Shown here piece after piece: positions 1 through 8,438 of a stretch of 32,849 nucleotides of DNA. The stretch covers positions 1-32,849 of the forward strand of contig NZ_JAMBON010000039.1 in NCBI RefSeq assembly GCF_023715655.1, in the 5' to 3' direction. The position numbers and the translations under genes are program-made. The stretch is from Oceanobacillus luteolus. Lineage in GTDB: Bacteria; Bacillota; Bacilli; Bacillales; Amphibacillaceae. Positions within the stretch are counted from its first letter, which is position 1; each line of letters starts with the position of its first letter. The notes beneath the pieces were generated by a model. That model searched no databases and had not been told where the DNA came from. It saw nothing but the letters and a program-made list of their open reading frames with translations.

Positions 1-128
1 AAATACTAAGAATCGGGCACTACAGTCAATGGCAAGCAGCAAAGCTGTGGCTGCTCTCACACTATGGTTTCAAATAATATTACTACTGGTCGAAAATATG
101 CTTTTACACAGAATTATGGACTTGACTG

Positions 129-630
129 TCTAATCGAACGTAAGCCTTTCTCGCGTCCGATTAGAAGTAGAATTATGATGTCTAATCGAACGTAAGCCTT
201 TCTCGCGTTCGATTAGAAGTAGAATTATGATGTCTAATCGAACGTAAGCCTTTCTCGCGTCCGATTAGAAGTAGAATTATGATGTCTAATCGAACGTAAG
301 CCTTTCTCGCGTCCGATTAGAAGTAGAATTATGATGGCCAATCGAACGTAAGCCTTTCTCGCGTCCGATTAGAAGTAGAATTATGATGTCTAATCGAACG
401 TAAGCCGTTCTCTCGTTCGCTTAGAAGTAGTCTAATCGAACGTAAGCCATTCTCTCGTTCGCTTAGAAGTAGAATTATGATGTCTAATCGAACGTAAGCC
501 GTTCTCACGTTTGATTAGAGGCAGAATTATAATGTTTAATCGAACATAAGCTGTTCTCTCGTTCGATAAGAAGTAGAATTATCAAGTTCTAATCAAACGT
601 AAGCTTTTGTCACATACATTTAATTATGAA
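129..630. repeat. Tandem array 1: ten 52-bp units, each with an inverted repeat
   Basis: Units begin at 129, 181, 233, 285, 337, 389, 431, 483, 535 and 588. Spacings are 52 except one of 42 (unit 6 to 7, lacking the 10 bases aattatgatg) and one of 53 at the degenerate end. Each unit opens with CTAATCGAACG, then TAAGCC and a C/T-rich loop, then a right arm such as CGTTCGATTAG; unit 2 pairs 11 of 11 and the others have one mismatch or wobble. A linker of about 17 bases (aagtagaattatgatg) follows. The whole unit repeats, so there are no unique spacers. A half-linker at about 110-119 suggests decay at the left edge. The array lies upstream of the transporter at 753; bases 631-752 show no clear promoter. 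Confidence 0.95.
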
Positions 631-752
631 TTTGTAAGTGGGAATAAACCTAAATTGAGATTAAATTTATTTCATTTCAACACCAGTTCCATGTAGCGTC
701 TCACCTTGTCCCAGCATAGGCTATAGCATGTTCAAGGAGAGGAAGTGTACGT

Positions 753-2168
753 TTGGAACTGACCATTGCTCATTTACTCTATGGCTTGTTTACTTTGTTG
801 ATTATATTGACAATGATTTTCCGGAAAGGTGTCGTTTTACCGACTTTACTCGGAACCTTTATTATCGCGTGGGTATATAAGGGGAGTGTTGTTGGTGGAT
901 TTACGTCGATATTCCATGCGAATTTGGTTGCTGCGCAAGAGTTGTTCAGTATATTTTTAATCATTACGTTCATGCTGGCGCTCCTTCATTCTTTACGTGA
1001 TTTAGGTGCGGATCGTAGGATGATTCAACCTATCCAGAAACTGATGGTGAATGGCCATATTTCGTTTTTCGTACTCGTCGCCGTCACTTATATTATTTCA
1101 TTGTTTTTCTGGCCGACACCTGCCGTTCCATTAATCTGTGCTTTACTTGTTCCAGCAGCCATCCGAGCTGGATTACCTGCAATGACTGCCGCAGTTGCCA
1201 TTGCACTCGCTGGACAGGGTATGGCACTATCCTCGGATTATATTGTGCAAGTGGCACCAAGTTTGTCTGCTACGGCTGCTGGGGTAGATGTCGAATCTAT
1301 AGCTGATAAAGCGTTTGTCATGTCATGGATTTCTGGTGGAGTAGCGATTCTCTTAGCTTACTTATTGAACAGGAAATCCATCCGTTCTAAAGATGATCTA
1401 CTAAATGAAAAAGATCAGAAAACGCTGCAGACTGCGGAAGAGTCTACAAATAAAGTGAGAACTGCTCATTTGACCACATGGAGTAAAATCTTTGCAATAT
1501 TAGTTCCTTTATCTCTCCTTATCGTCGTTATTTATATGATGTACAATAAGTTGTTTGCCCAAAGTGGCGATTTGGTCGGGGGAGATGGTGCAGCTTTTGT
1601 TGGCGGTGTAGCGGTAATCCTGTTATTGCTGTCGACCGTCGCTTTTGGAAGGCATCATGCTTTAGATTACATTAGTAATCATATTACAGAAGGATTTGTG
1701 TTTGCTTTCAAAGCAATGGGGCCGGTTATTCCGATTGCAGATTTCTTTTTCTTAGGAAGTCCTGAGCTTTCTGGTAAGATACTAGGGGTAGAAGAAGGAC
1801 CCGCGTTATTATTCGATTTGGTCACTGCCACTCAAGAATTCCTGCCGCAGAGTGCTTTACTGGCAGGGTTGAGTATACTGGTCATCGGTATCATCACAGG
1901 GCTGGATGGCTCGGGATTCTCGGGGCTGCCTCTTACAGGTGCTCTAGCAGCTTCCTTGGAAACGGCTTCCATCGATGCGTCCACCTTAGCGGCAATTGGA
2001 CAAATGGGAGCAATCTGGACAGGTGGCGGAACAATTATTGCATGGTCGTCACTGATCGCCATTGCCGGTTTCTGTGGAGTGTCTGTCATGGATTTGGTCC
2101 GTAAAAACTTCTTCCCAGTCATGATCGGTTTAACCATCATGACATTCATTGCGGTGTTTTTTCTATAA
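753..2168 (+). CDS. Multi-spanning membrane transport protein, substrate unknown
   Basis: The 471-residue product is almost entirely hydrophobic, with about 11-12 predicted membrane segments and one charged cytoplasmic loop at about residues 206-235. Small-residue-rich re-entrant-like stretches (for example ALAGQGMALSSDYIVQ near 155, and the glycine-rich part near 375-420) resemble the two-half organisation of ion-transporter-superfamily carriers (GntP, CitMHS, NhaC-like). I cannot assign it to one family, and no substrate can be read from the sequence. The start is TTG at 753, placed about 9-12 bases after AAGGAGAGG (734-742); no better in-frame start with an SD is seen. It is a single gene with array 1 upstream and a strong terminator downstream. 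Confidence 0.8.
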   Translation: MELTIAHLLYGLFTLLIILTMIFRKGVVLPTLLGTFIIAWVYKGSVVGGFTSIFHANLVAAQELFSIFLIITFMLALLHSLRDLGADRRMIQPIQKLMVNGHISFFVLVAVTYIISLFFWPTPAVPLICALLVPAAIRAGLPAMTAAVAIALAGQGMALSSDYIVQVAPSLSATAAGVDVESIADKAFVMSWISGGVAILLAYLLNRKSIRSKDDLLNEKDQKTLQTAEESTNKVRTAHLTTWSKIFAILVPLSLLIVVIYMMYNKLFAQSGDLVGGDGAAFVGGVAVILLLLSTVAFGRHHALDYISNHITEGFVFAFKAMGPVIPIADFFFLGSPELSGKILGVEEGPALLFDLVTATQEFLPQSALLAGLSILVIGIITGLDGSGFSGLPLTGALAASLETASIDASTLAAIGQMGAIWTGGGTIIAWSSLIAIAGFCGVSVMDLVRKNFFPVMIGLTIMTFIAVFFL

Positions 2169-2242
2169 TAGTATCTAGAGTCATTCTGTTTGATTATAAA
2201 AACATCTGCTTTTCCTTTCATGTTTCATATGCTTCATGAAAA

Positions 2243-2278
2243 GAATGCCCCCTTTTGAAAATCCAAAAGGGGGCATTC
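2243..2278. terminator. Strong terminator between convergent genes
   Basis: A perfect 15-bp stem (2243-2257 with 2264-2278) with a 6-base loop lies between the transporter on + and sspL on -. It is followed by a T-rich stretch on + and has AAAA before it (T-run on -), so it probably serves both genes. Confidence 0.85.
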
Positions 2279-2287
2279 TATTTCTTG

Positions 2288-2416
2288 TTAAATTTTAGTG
2301 TTTCTTTTCTTTGCACGCTGTTCCAATTGTGATTTAGGCTGTTGATCAGCCACATCCTCTGAATGGCCTTGTGGATTTACACTTGATCTTGCTTTTTTAC
2401 CTTTATTCTTGGACAA
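2288..2416 (-). CDS. sspL: Small acid-soluble spore protein, SspL-like
   Basis: This 42-residue reading frame starts at TTG (2416-2414), with GGAGG eight bases upstream. The product is highly hydrophilic, rich in Lys, Gln and Ser, and contains NPQGHSEDV in the middle and LEQRAKKRNTK at the C-terminus. From memory, Bacillus subtilis SspL is also 42 residues with TPQGDLEG and LEERAKKSNTK at the same places, so identity is likely. SspL is a minor SASP made in the forespore late in sporulation, usually under SigG; I could not identify that promoter here. The gene ends next to the 2243-2278 terminator. It implies a spore-forming host. Confidence 0.8.
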   Translation of the reverse strand: MSKNKGKKARSSVNPQGHSEDVADQQPKSQLEQRAKKRNTKI

Positions 2417-2480
2417 TTGCCACACCTCCAGTAATAGTGTTGCAATTTCATTATTTTATATGCATGGATTGTAGCCTTTT

Positions 2481-3104
2481 TCAATTTCCTCCCGCTAATC
2501 CATTCCAATAAAAATCAACTAATTCCTTTGCTAAATCTTCCACAGAATCAAATGAATTTTGATAGCTTTCATCCATTGAATTTTTGACGGTCAATAAATT
2601 TACAAAAACCAGCGTCGCAAGCCGTGGGTTGCATTTTCGGATTTCTCCCCGCTCCATGGATCTGGTTAGAGCGGATTCCAGTTCATTGTATAGCGCATCT
2701 TCGGCTTTTTTCATTTCTTCCATTTGCTCTTGTGATAGCGTAATTTTGGCTTCCTTCATGAATGTATTAATATCTATATCAACAGTAGCTTTCAAGTGTG
2801 CACTTGCAAATTGGAATAATTGTGTTTTTAAGGGTTCGTCAGTAGACAAGATCGCAGAGGATCTCTCTCGAATACGAACCATAAGTTTAATCATACTATC
2901 CATAAAGAGATCTGTTTTCGTTTTATAGTAATAATAAACAGTTGCTTTTGTGACATTGCATTTTTTGGCTACGTCATCCATTGATACATGCTGAAAGCCT
3001 TTTTCTAAAAATAGACCAGTAGCTGTATGCAATATTATTTCTTCCGTTGCCATCGCTCCTTGTTCCTTACGTGGACGGCCTAATGCACGTTGCTTTTTCT
3101 TCAT
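2481..3104 (-). CDS. TetR/AcrR-family transcriptional regulator
   Basis: The product has 207 residues, normal for the family. The N-terminal tail is basic (KKKQRALGRPRK). A TetR helix-turn-helix follows at about residues 22-70, including VSMDDVAKKCNVTKATVYYYY, where the recognition helix and the Tyr/Phe-rich end are typical. The rest is a helical ligand-binding/dimerisation domain with no recognisable ligand motif. The ATG at 3104 has GGAGATGG about eight bases upstream. It is divergent from the MMPL exporter with 126 bases between the start codons, the usual arrangement for a local repressor of an efflux gene; that role is inferred. Confidence 0.92.
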   Translation of the reverse strand: MKKKQRALGRPRKEQGAMATEEIILHTATGLFLEKGFQHVSMDDVAKKCNVTKATVYYYYKTKTDLFMDSMIKLMVRIRERSSAILSTDEPLKTQLFQFASAHLKATVDIDINTFMKEAKITLSQEQMEEMKKAEDALYNELESALTRSMERGEIRKCNPRLATLVFVNLLTVKNSMDESYQNSFDSVEDLAKELVDFYWNGLAGGN

Positions 3105-3161
3105 CGTTCATCCATCTCCAAAATATTAATGTAAAATAATTATAACATATGAATTTTATGC

Positions 3162-3191
3162 TTGATTAATTAACTGTCGGGTATATATAAT
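3162..3191 (+). promoter_or_regulatory. Predicted SigA promoter of the MMPL exporter
   Basis: TTGATT (3162-3167) and TATAAT (3186-3191) are separated by 18 bases, about 40 bases before the GTG start at 3231. On the opposite strand a TATAAT (3143-3138) could serve the tetR gene, but its -35 is weak. Confidence 0.65.
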
Positions 3192-3198
3192 TATTGAG

Positions 3199-3215
3199 TA
3201 CTTATTTTTTAAGTA
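3199..3215. promoter_or_regulatory. Inverted repeat, candidate TetR operator
   Basis: TACTTA and TAAGTA are separated by five T residues, directly downstream of the predicted -10 and before the start codon. The position suits repression of the exporter by the divergent TetR protein. The half-sites are short and the link to the regulator is inferred. Confidence 0.4.
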
Positions 3216-3230
3216 GAGAGGAATGGAATT

Positions 3231-5471
3231 GTGAAAAATTTACTTAAGCGCTGGGGTGGCTTTGTTGCCGGTCTAAAAACACGCTGGCTTACGATTTTTA
3301 TATGGATCATCTTAATAGTAGCTGTATCCTTCATTTGGCCACAAGTGAATGAGGAAGAGACAACAGATCAACAGTTGCTCCCCGATGATATGATGTCGGT
3401 TGAAGCGTCAAAAATCGCAGCTAAGGAATTTGCCGACGGCTCGGGAACTCCATTGCTGCTTGTATGGCATCGTGATGATGGGTTGGAGATGGAAGATTTT
3501 GAGCTCATTCAGGAGCTTTATCAAGATTTAGAGAATGAACCACTTGATAAGCAACAGACGATACCGCCATTTCACCAAATGCCAGTTGAAGCGTTGTTCG
3601 GGAGTGCTTCAGAAGATGGAGAAGCTCTAACTACTCCAATCTTTTTTGAAGGTGGAACAACAACGGATGAATATAGTGTCATCTTGGAGGATTTACGTGC
3701 ACTGATTGAAGAACAGGCTGGAGAAGAGATTACAGAAAAGGACTTGGATGAATCAGGTCTTCATCTTCGTTTTTCCGGACCAGTTGGAATTCAGACAGAT
3801 ACCGTTTCTTTATTCAGCAACGCAGATATTGCATTATTGATTGCTACAGTTGTTATTGTATTTGCATTACTAATTATTTTATACCGTTCACCGATTCTAG
3901 CTCTGGTACCACTTGTTGCAGTGGGTATCGCTTATGGTGTCATCAGTCCACTACTCGGTTTCTTGGCAAGTAAGGGTTGGATTGAAGTAGATGCACAGGC
4001 GATTTCAATTATGACTGTATTGTTATTTGGTGCTGGGACAGATTACTGTTTATTCTTGATTTCCCGTTATCGAGATGAATTACGCCATGAAAGAGATAAA
4101 TATGTCGCGCTGAAAAATGCGATGAGTGGTGTAGGTGGCGCAATTATGATGAGTTCTTCTTCAACAGTAATTGGTCTATTGTCACTTGCGCTTGGAATTT
4201 ATGCATCATACTATCGTTTTGCTGTTCCTTTCAGTTTATCCATTTTTATCATGGGAATTGCAGCGCTTAGTGTTCTCCCGGCCATTTTGGCGTTACTTGG
4301 TCGATTCGCCTTTATTCCTTTTGTACCCCGACCTGAGGAAATGATTCAAGAAATGGAAGAGAAAAAAGGGAAGAAACTACGTCGTCCAAAAACAACGAAT
4401 AAATTTGGTAATAAAATAGGCAGTTTGGTCACGAAAAAACCGTGGACTGTTATTCTTGTCACTTTAGTGATCCTTGGTGGATTAGCTGCGTTCGTGCCGA
4501 AAATCCAATACACGTACGCCTTGCTTGATTCATTCCCGGAAGATATGCCGTCTAGGGAAGGTTTCACCCTCATTTCTGAACATTACCCGCCAGGGGAAAT
4601 TGCACCACTAGAGGTCATTGTTGATTCGAATGGGGAAGAAGTGGATTTAAAAGTTGAACTTGAAGAACATCCATTTGCTGAGATTGTATCGGATGCAGAA
4701 GAAGGTTCGGAAAACAGTGATATTAAGAAATGGGAAGTGACGCTTTCCATTGATCCATATTCTGCAGATGCAGTAGAGAGTATTCCTGATTTTAAAGAAA
4801 TTGCGGCAGAGGCATTAGCAGCTGTGGATGTGACTGATGCAGAGGATCAAGTCTGGATAGGCGGGGAGACGGCAGGGCTCTATGATACTGACCAGGCAAC
4901 TAGTCGAGATCAAAACGTTATTATGCCTGTACTTCTATTGATACTTGCAGTGATGCTTGTTATTTTCCTACGTTCTATCGTTGCGATGGTATACCTATTG
5001 TTTACGGTCATTTTATCTTACGCATCAGCCCTCGGACTTGGTTGGATCGTTCTTCATTATTTCTTTGACGTATCCGCCATCCAGGGGACGATTCCGCTTT
5101 ACTCCTTTGTATTTTTAGTTGCACTTGGAATTGACTATAATATTTTCCTAGTGTCGAATCTATGGGATAACCGTAAGTCTATGCCATTGAAAGATGCAAT
5201 TGCAAACAGTGTTTCTGTAACTGGTGGGGTAATCAGTTCTGCAGGACTCATCTTAGCGGGAACGTTTGCTGTCCTTGCAACCATGCCATTAGATGTCCTT
5301 GTCCACTTTGGGACAATTACGGCAATCGGTATTCTGCTCGATACATTCGTAGTAAGACCATTGCTTGTACCAGCACTAACTACTGTCATCGGCAGATTGT
5401 CATTTTGGCCAGGAAAACTATGGAAACTTAAAAATCATGAGACGTTGCATAAATGGTCTGGTAAAAGATGA
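3231..5471 (+). CDS. MMPL/RND-superfamily membrane transporter (YdfJ-like)
   Basis: The 746-residue protein has the duplicated MMPL plan. One membrane segment at about 18-38 is followed by an extracellular domain to about 195 and five segments to about 365. A Lys/Arg-rich cytoplasmic loop (about 365-405) follows. The second half repeats the plan: one segment near 408-428, an outer domain to about 560, and five segments to about 725. Charged residues inside membrane segments (FGAGTDYCLFLISRYRDE in the first half, ALGIDYNIFLVS in the second) match the Asp/Tyr proton-relay motif of MMPL proteins. These proteins use the proton gradient to export lipids or hydrophobic compounds; the substrate here is unknown. 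The start is GTG, with AGAGAGGAATGG upstream. Probably controlled by the divergent TetR gene. Confidence 0.9.
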   Translation: MKNLLKRWGGFVAGLKTRWLTIFIWIILIVAVSFIWPQVNEEETTDQQLLPDDMMSVEASKIAAKEFADGSGTPLLLVWHRDDGLEMEDFELIQELYQDLENEPLDKQQTIPPFHQMPVEALFGSASEDGEALTTPIFFEGGTTTDEYSVILEDLRALIEEQAGEEITEKDLDESGLHLRFSGPVGIQTDTVSLFSNADIALLIATVVIVFALLIILYRSPILALVPLVAVGIAYGVISPLLGFLASKGWIEVDAQAISIMTVLLFGAGTDYCLFLISRYRDELRHERDKYVALKNAMSGVGGAIMMSSSSTVIGLLSLALGIYASYYRFAVPFSLSIFIMGIAALSVLPAILALLGRFAFIPFVPRPEEMIQEMEEKKGKKLRRPKTTNKFGNKIGSLVTKKPWTVILVTLVILGGLAAFVPKIQYTYALLDSFPEDMPSREGFTLISEHYPPGEIAPLEVIVDSNGEEVDLKVELEEHPFAEIVSDAEEGSENSDIKKWEVTLSIDPYSADAVESIPDFKEIAAEALAAVDVTDAEDQVWIGGETAGLYDTDQATSRDQNVIMPVLLLILAVMLVIFLRSIVAMVYLLFTVILSYASALGLGWIVLHYFFDVSAIQGTIPLYSFVFLVALGIDYNIFLVSNLWDNRKSMPLKDAIANSVSVTGGVISSAGLILAGTFAVLATMPLDVLVHFGTITAIGILLDTFVVRPLLVPALTTVIGRLSFWPGKLWKLKNHETLHKWSGKR

Positions 5472-5546
5472 TATTATCTAGGAAAAAAACGTATTATCGC
5501 TTAGTTGGGAAAGTGAAATCTGTTCATGATTGATTAGCAAACTAAA

Positions 5547-6059
5547 GTTAGTCCGCAAGCAAACGTAAGAGAGTCTCACGTTTGAAGAGGAGCCTAGAGT
5601 TAGGTCGCAATCAAACGTAAGAGAGTCTCACGTTTGAAGAGGAGCCTAAAGTAAGCCGCAATCAAACGTAAGAAAGTCTCACATTTGAAGAGGAGCCTAG
5701 AGTTAGTCCGCAAGCAAACGTAAGAAAGTCTCACGTTTGAAGAGGAGCCTAGAGTTAGGTCGCAATCAAACGTAAGAGAGTCTCACGTTTGAAGAGGAGC
5801 CTAAAGTAAGGCCGCAAGCAAACGTAAGAGAGTCTCACGTTTGAAGAGGAGCCTAGAGTAAGTCCGCAATCAAACGTAAGAGAGTCTCACGTTTGAAGAG
5901 GAGCCTAAAGTAAGGCCGCAATCAAACGTAAGAAAGTCTCACATTTGATGAAGGTCCTAAATTTACGCTACAATCAAACGCAAGAAAATTTCACGTTCAA
6001 TGAGGAGTCTAAAGTTAGGCCGCGATCGAACGTAAGAAAGTCACAATCGAGCGCAAGCC
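5547..6059. repeat. Tandem array 2: ten 52-bp units, each with an inverted repeat
   Basis: The left arm of each unit begins at 5560, 5612, 5663, 5715, 5767, 5819, 5871, 5923, 5975 and 6027, so spacings are 52 with a single 51. A typical unit has CAAACGTAAGAGAG followed by TCTCACGTTTG, nearly palindromic over 25 bases, then a linker of about 25 bases (aagaggagcctaaagtaagg). Units 9 and 10 are degenerate. Units 1-2 and 4-5 share linker variants (tagtccgcaag then taggtcgcaat), which suggests internal duplication of about three units. The array fills the space between the 3' ends of the convergent MMPL and TraB-type genes. Its core AATC(A/G)AACGTAAG...TCTC(A/G)CGT is shared with array 1. Confidence 0.95.
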
Positions 6060-6085
6060 TGCTACCGTCAACTAGGTTGTATACG

Positions 6086-6113
6086 AAAAGACCTTCCTAG
6101 AGGAAGGTCTTTT
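6086..6113. terminator. Terminator between convergent genes
   Basis: A perfect 12-bp stem (AAAAGACCTTCC with GGAAGGTCTTTT) has a TAGA loop and T-rich sequence after it on +. The matching A-run at the left gives T residues on -. It lies between array 2 and the 3' end of the TraB-type gene. Confidence 0.85.
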
Positions 6114-6143
6114 GATTTTTTAAATAAACTTTTGTATCGGTGA

Positions 6144-7382
6144 TCAATGAATGTGTTCTACTACATATCCTTCATCTTTCAAAATGGAAATGATATGAGG
6201 CTCTAAAATATAGTGAAGTGCTCCTACAATGACGAAATAGGTTTGGCCATCATCCTGCTCGAGGAATCCCACAATTTGTTCGGCCATATTATAATTTCGG
6301 TTATCGTTTAATGCTTCCATGAATGCTTCGTCTTCTTCAGTCATCTGTGCTTCCTCGGCTAATGCATCTTCCAGCATTTTGTCGGCATCGCCTTCCATAT
6401 ACGCTTGAAGTAATTCTTGCATACTTTCATTAAATTCTTCTGAACGGACTAATGATTCTTCTAACATTTGAATTTGATACTGCAGGGAAGCACTAGCCAA
6501 TACATGAAATTGTTCTTCTGCTGTTTCAAGGGCGATGATTTCCTTTCCATCCTTTTCCGCCCTCGATAAGAAATATTCATCCACTCCTTCCGTGTAGCCT
6601 AATTCTTCCAGCAGCAATTGTTGCACGAACGAAGATAACAACCATGGTTGATAGGTTTTCATGAGGCCTAGTGGAATACCTTGCTCGGTGAAGAATGCAT
6701 CTAACGCTTCATACGATTCTTCGGATAGATGATCTTCAATCGTCGTCCCATCTTGGAATGTTCCAAGCTCCATCATGATATTTTGCATTTCAATCGGATT
6801 CAGGTTGTTCAAATCAATTTCTGGAACGATGATGTCAGCTTCTTTATACGCATTTTCGATCGTTTCGTGCATAGGGAATAAATCTTCCGTTCCTACATGA
6901 ATCGTTCCTTGTAGATAAACCGTTGTATCATCATTTTCCACTTTCCATAAAAATCCACCAGGGCCATCGGGACTACCGACGATTTCTGGCTCCACCCAGT
7001 GAACGGCAATATCAGCATCGATCAATTGTTCAATCGTTGCCTGCTGTTCGTCTCCGATATCTTCAGAAATGAAAATTTCCTCTAGAGCCTCTAGCTCGGT
7101 TAATGGGGATAGATCAGGAATCGCCGTCTCTGTTAGATGGATAATTTCTAGTTGATGTAGAAGCTCAAGACCTTCTAAATCGCTGATTTCTATTCCAGAT
7201 AAATCAAGCTCCGTTAGTTCTTCAAAATCCTCTACAAATAATTCACCTTCTGGTTTGTTGATTTCTTCCCGTAAAACAGTTTCTAGTTGTGCATCTGTGA
7301 AATATACAGGCTCCTCATTTTGGCACGCAGCTAAGAAAAGCGCCATGAATAATAATAAAAGGAAAGATAATCGTCGTTTCAA
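6144..7382 (-). CDS. TraB/PrgY/GumN-family lipoprotein with leucine-rich N-terminal part
   Basis: The product has 412 residues from a TTG start at 7382, with GAGG seven bases upstream; an in-frame GTG at 7388 directly abuts that SD and is less likely. A lipoprotein signal (KRR, hydrophobic core, LAAC with Cys20) predicts anchoring on the outer face of the membrane. Residues about 55-105 contain two or three leucine-rich turns (LTELDLSGIEISDLEGL, LSPLTELEAL). From about 145 the protein matches the TraB/GumN fold, with the conserved GTIH motif near residue 159 and GALH near 387. Relatives such as eukaryotic Tiki are metal-dependent proteases that use these GxxH motifs; protease activity here is inferred. 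Single gene, convergent with the exporter. Confidence 0.85.
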   Translation of the reverse strand: MKRRLSFLLLLFMALFLAACQNEEPVYFTDAQLETVLREEINKPEGELFVEDFEELTELDLSGIEISDLEGLELLHQLEIIHLTETAIPDLSPLTELEALEEIFISEDIGDEQQATIEQLIDADIAVHWVEPEIVGSPDGPGGFLWKVENDDTTVYLQGTIHVGTEDLFPMHETIENAYKEADIIVPEIDLNNLNPIEMQNIMMELGTFQDGTTIEDHLSEESYEALDAFFTEQGIPLGLMKTYQPWLLSSFVQQLLLEELGYTEGVDEYFLSRAEKDGKEIIALETAEEQFHVLASASLQYQIQMLEESLVRSEEFNESMQELLQAYMEGDADKMLEDALAEEAQMTEEDEAFMEALNDNRNYNMAEQIVGFLEQDDGQTYFVIVGALHYILEPHIISILKDEGYVVEHIH

Positions 7383-7539
7383 TTCCACACCTCATTTTAA
7401 TATTCGTTCAGTGTTAAGTAGTACGACAAACTCTAACCCTAGGTTTCATACTTTACAATAAAATTTGGAAGAAGTAGAATTAGTTGGTTAATAGATTTGT
7501 GTATGACATAGAGAATGAAAGGTTAAAGGAGCGTATGAA

Positions 7540-8166
7540 GTGAACGGAGTAGCACACAGCGCAATCGGCGCTGGAACAGGATTTGTAATCGCTAATGTGT
7601 ATGGAGCAGATCCAATGACAACATTAGTTTTAGTAAGTGCTGGGACGGTATCAGCTTTAATACCGGATTTAGATATAGGAGGTAAGCTGGCAAAGAAAAT
7701 ATCACTGTCAGATAAAATGCTTAAAAGTGTTGCAACGATTATCGGATTATTAATGATGGTTCTTTCGTTAGTCCAAGTTGGTCAGAATGAAAAATGGCTT
7801 GGATTCGTCATCGGAGGAGCGATTGTATTTTTTGCCCAAAAACTTTCTCAAAAGATTATGCTGATCCTTACTGGGATTGGTGTTGGGGTTCTAGGGTTCT
7901 TCTTAAGCAAATTATGGTTGTTATTGATCGGAATTTATATTGTCGGAGCCGCTTTATCATCGCACCGATCGTACACGCATTCTTTAATTGGTTTAGTATT
8001 CTTTGCTTATATCGCGCATCTTTTTGCAGTGGATATGAGTAATGATCTACTGTTTTATGCTTGCACTTTTGGGTATGCAAGTCATTTAATTGCCGATATG
8101 CGCATTTTTCCAGCGAATAGAAGAGGAATTAAACTGTTTTTGCCATTTAGCAAAATGGAGCTTTAA
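7540..8166 (+). CDS. Metal-dependent hydrolase-like membrane protein (DUF457/YdjM family)
   Basis: The 208-residue product has four or five membrane segments and the histidine/aspartate pattern of the DUF457/YdjM family. The N-terminal MNGVAHSAIGAG is followed by LIPDLDIGG near residue 45, HRSYTHSLIG near 143 and ASHLIADM near 180. The family is named a membrane-bound metal-dependent hydrolase, but its biochemical role is poorly defined; Escherichia coli YdjM is LexA-controlled. The start is GTG at 7540, eight bases after AAAGGAGC; the nearby ATG at 7535 is followed at once by a stop. Single gene, with promoter not clearly visible. Confidence 0.8.
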   Translation: MNGVAHSAIGAGTGFVIANVYGADPMTTLVLVSAGTVSALIPDLDIGGKLAKKISLSDKMLKSVATIIGLLMMVLSLVQVGQNEKWLGFVIGGAIVFFAQKLSQKIMLILTGIGVGVLGFFLSKLWLLLIGIYIVGAALSSHRSYTHSLIGLVFFAYIAHLFAVDMSNDLLFYACTFGYASHLIADMRIFPANRRGIKLFLPFSKMEL

Positions 8167-8342
8167 CGGATATTTATAAATTAGAATAAATTTCACCCCC
8201 AAACTCGAGTGAATCTCGATTATAGTAGTGAGAAGGGGGGCAAGTTATGAAAAAAATTTGGGTTACTAATTAATGGAAGGTGAATTGCTGTGAACTTTAC
8301 AGTGGTTTGCCTATTTTTTCATGGCATTTTCTATCCGTGAAC

Positions 8343-8438
8343 TTGACCCCTTCATGAATAGAATTCCGAGTAATCCTTGATCTATCACTTGACTCATCAA
8401 TGGAAATATTGACAACATACTTGACCCTGAACTTGACC
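8343..8438 (+). repeat. Five TTGAC boxes in a 388-base non-coding stretch
   Basis: TTGAC occurs at 8343, 8389, 8409, 8421 and 8433; TGAACTTGACCC is exact at 8338-8349 and 8428-8439, and the last three boxes lie 20 and 12 bases apart. Each box also resembles a -35 element, and TATAAA at 8454-8459 follows the last one at a short 15-base spacing. The rest of 8167-8554 holds a small inverted repeat (TCGAG-tgaat-CTCGA, 8205-8219) and two very short open frames, but no recognisable gene. The boxes could be operator sites for the downstream membrane protein. Confidence 0.5.

Noticed and set aside
2-133. 3' end of a protein-coding gene entering the window
   Set aside because: One frame is open for 43 codons, but the product resembles nothing I know and runs into the repeat array. 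Too short to support.
129-630. CRISPR array
   Set aside because: The entire 52-bp unit repeats including the linker, there are no unique spacers, and no cas genes are present. The same applies to the other two arrays.
1832-2221. Open frame on the minus strand inside the transporter gene
   Set aside because: It lies antisense to a well-supported membrane protein, has no SD and no family resemblance. Similar antisense frames inside dus, mccB, thiM and others were left out for the same reason.
8247-8273. Leader peptide of eight codons (MKKIWVTN) with GGGGGG upstream
   Set aside because: A start and SD-like run are present, but there is no attenuator structure or regulatory codon run, so chance is likely. 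A 16-codon frame from GTG 8291 was rejected for the same reason.
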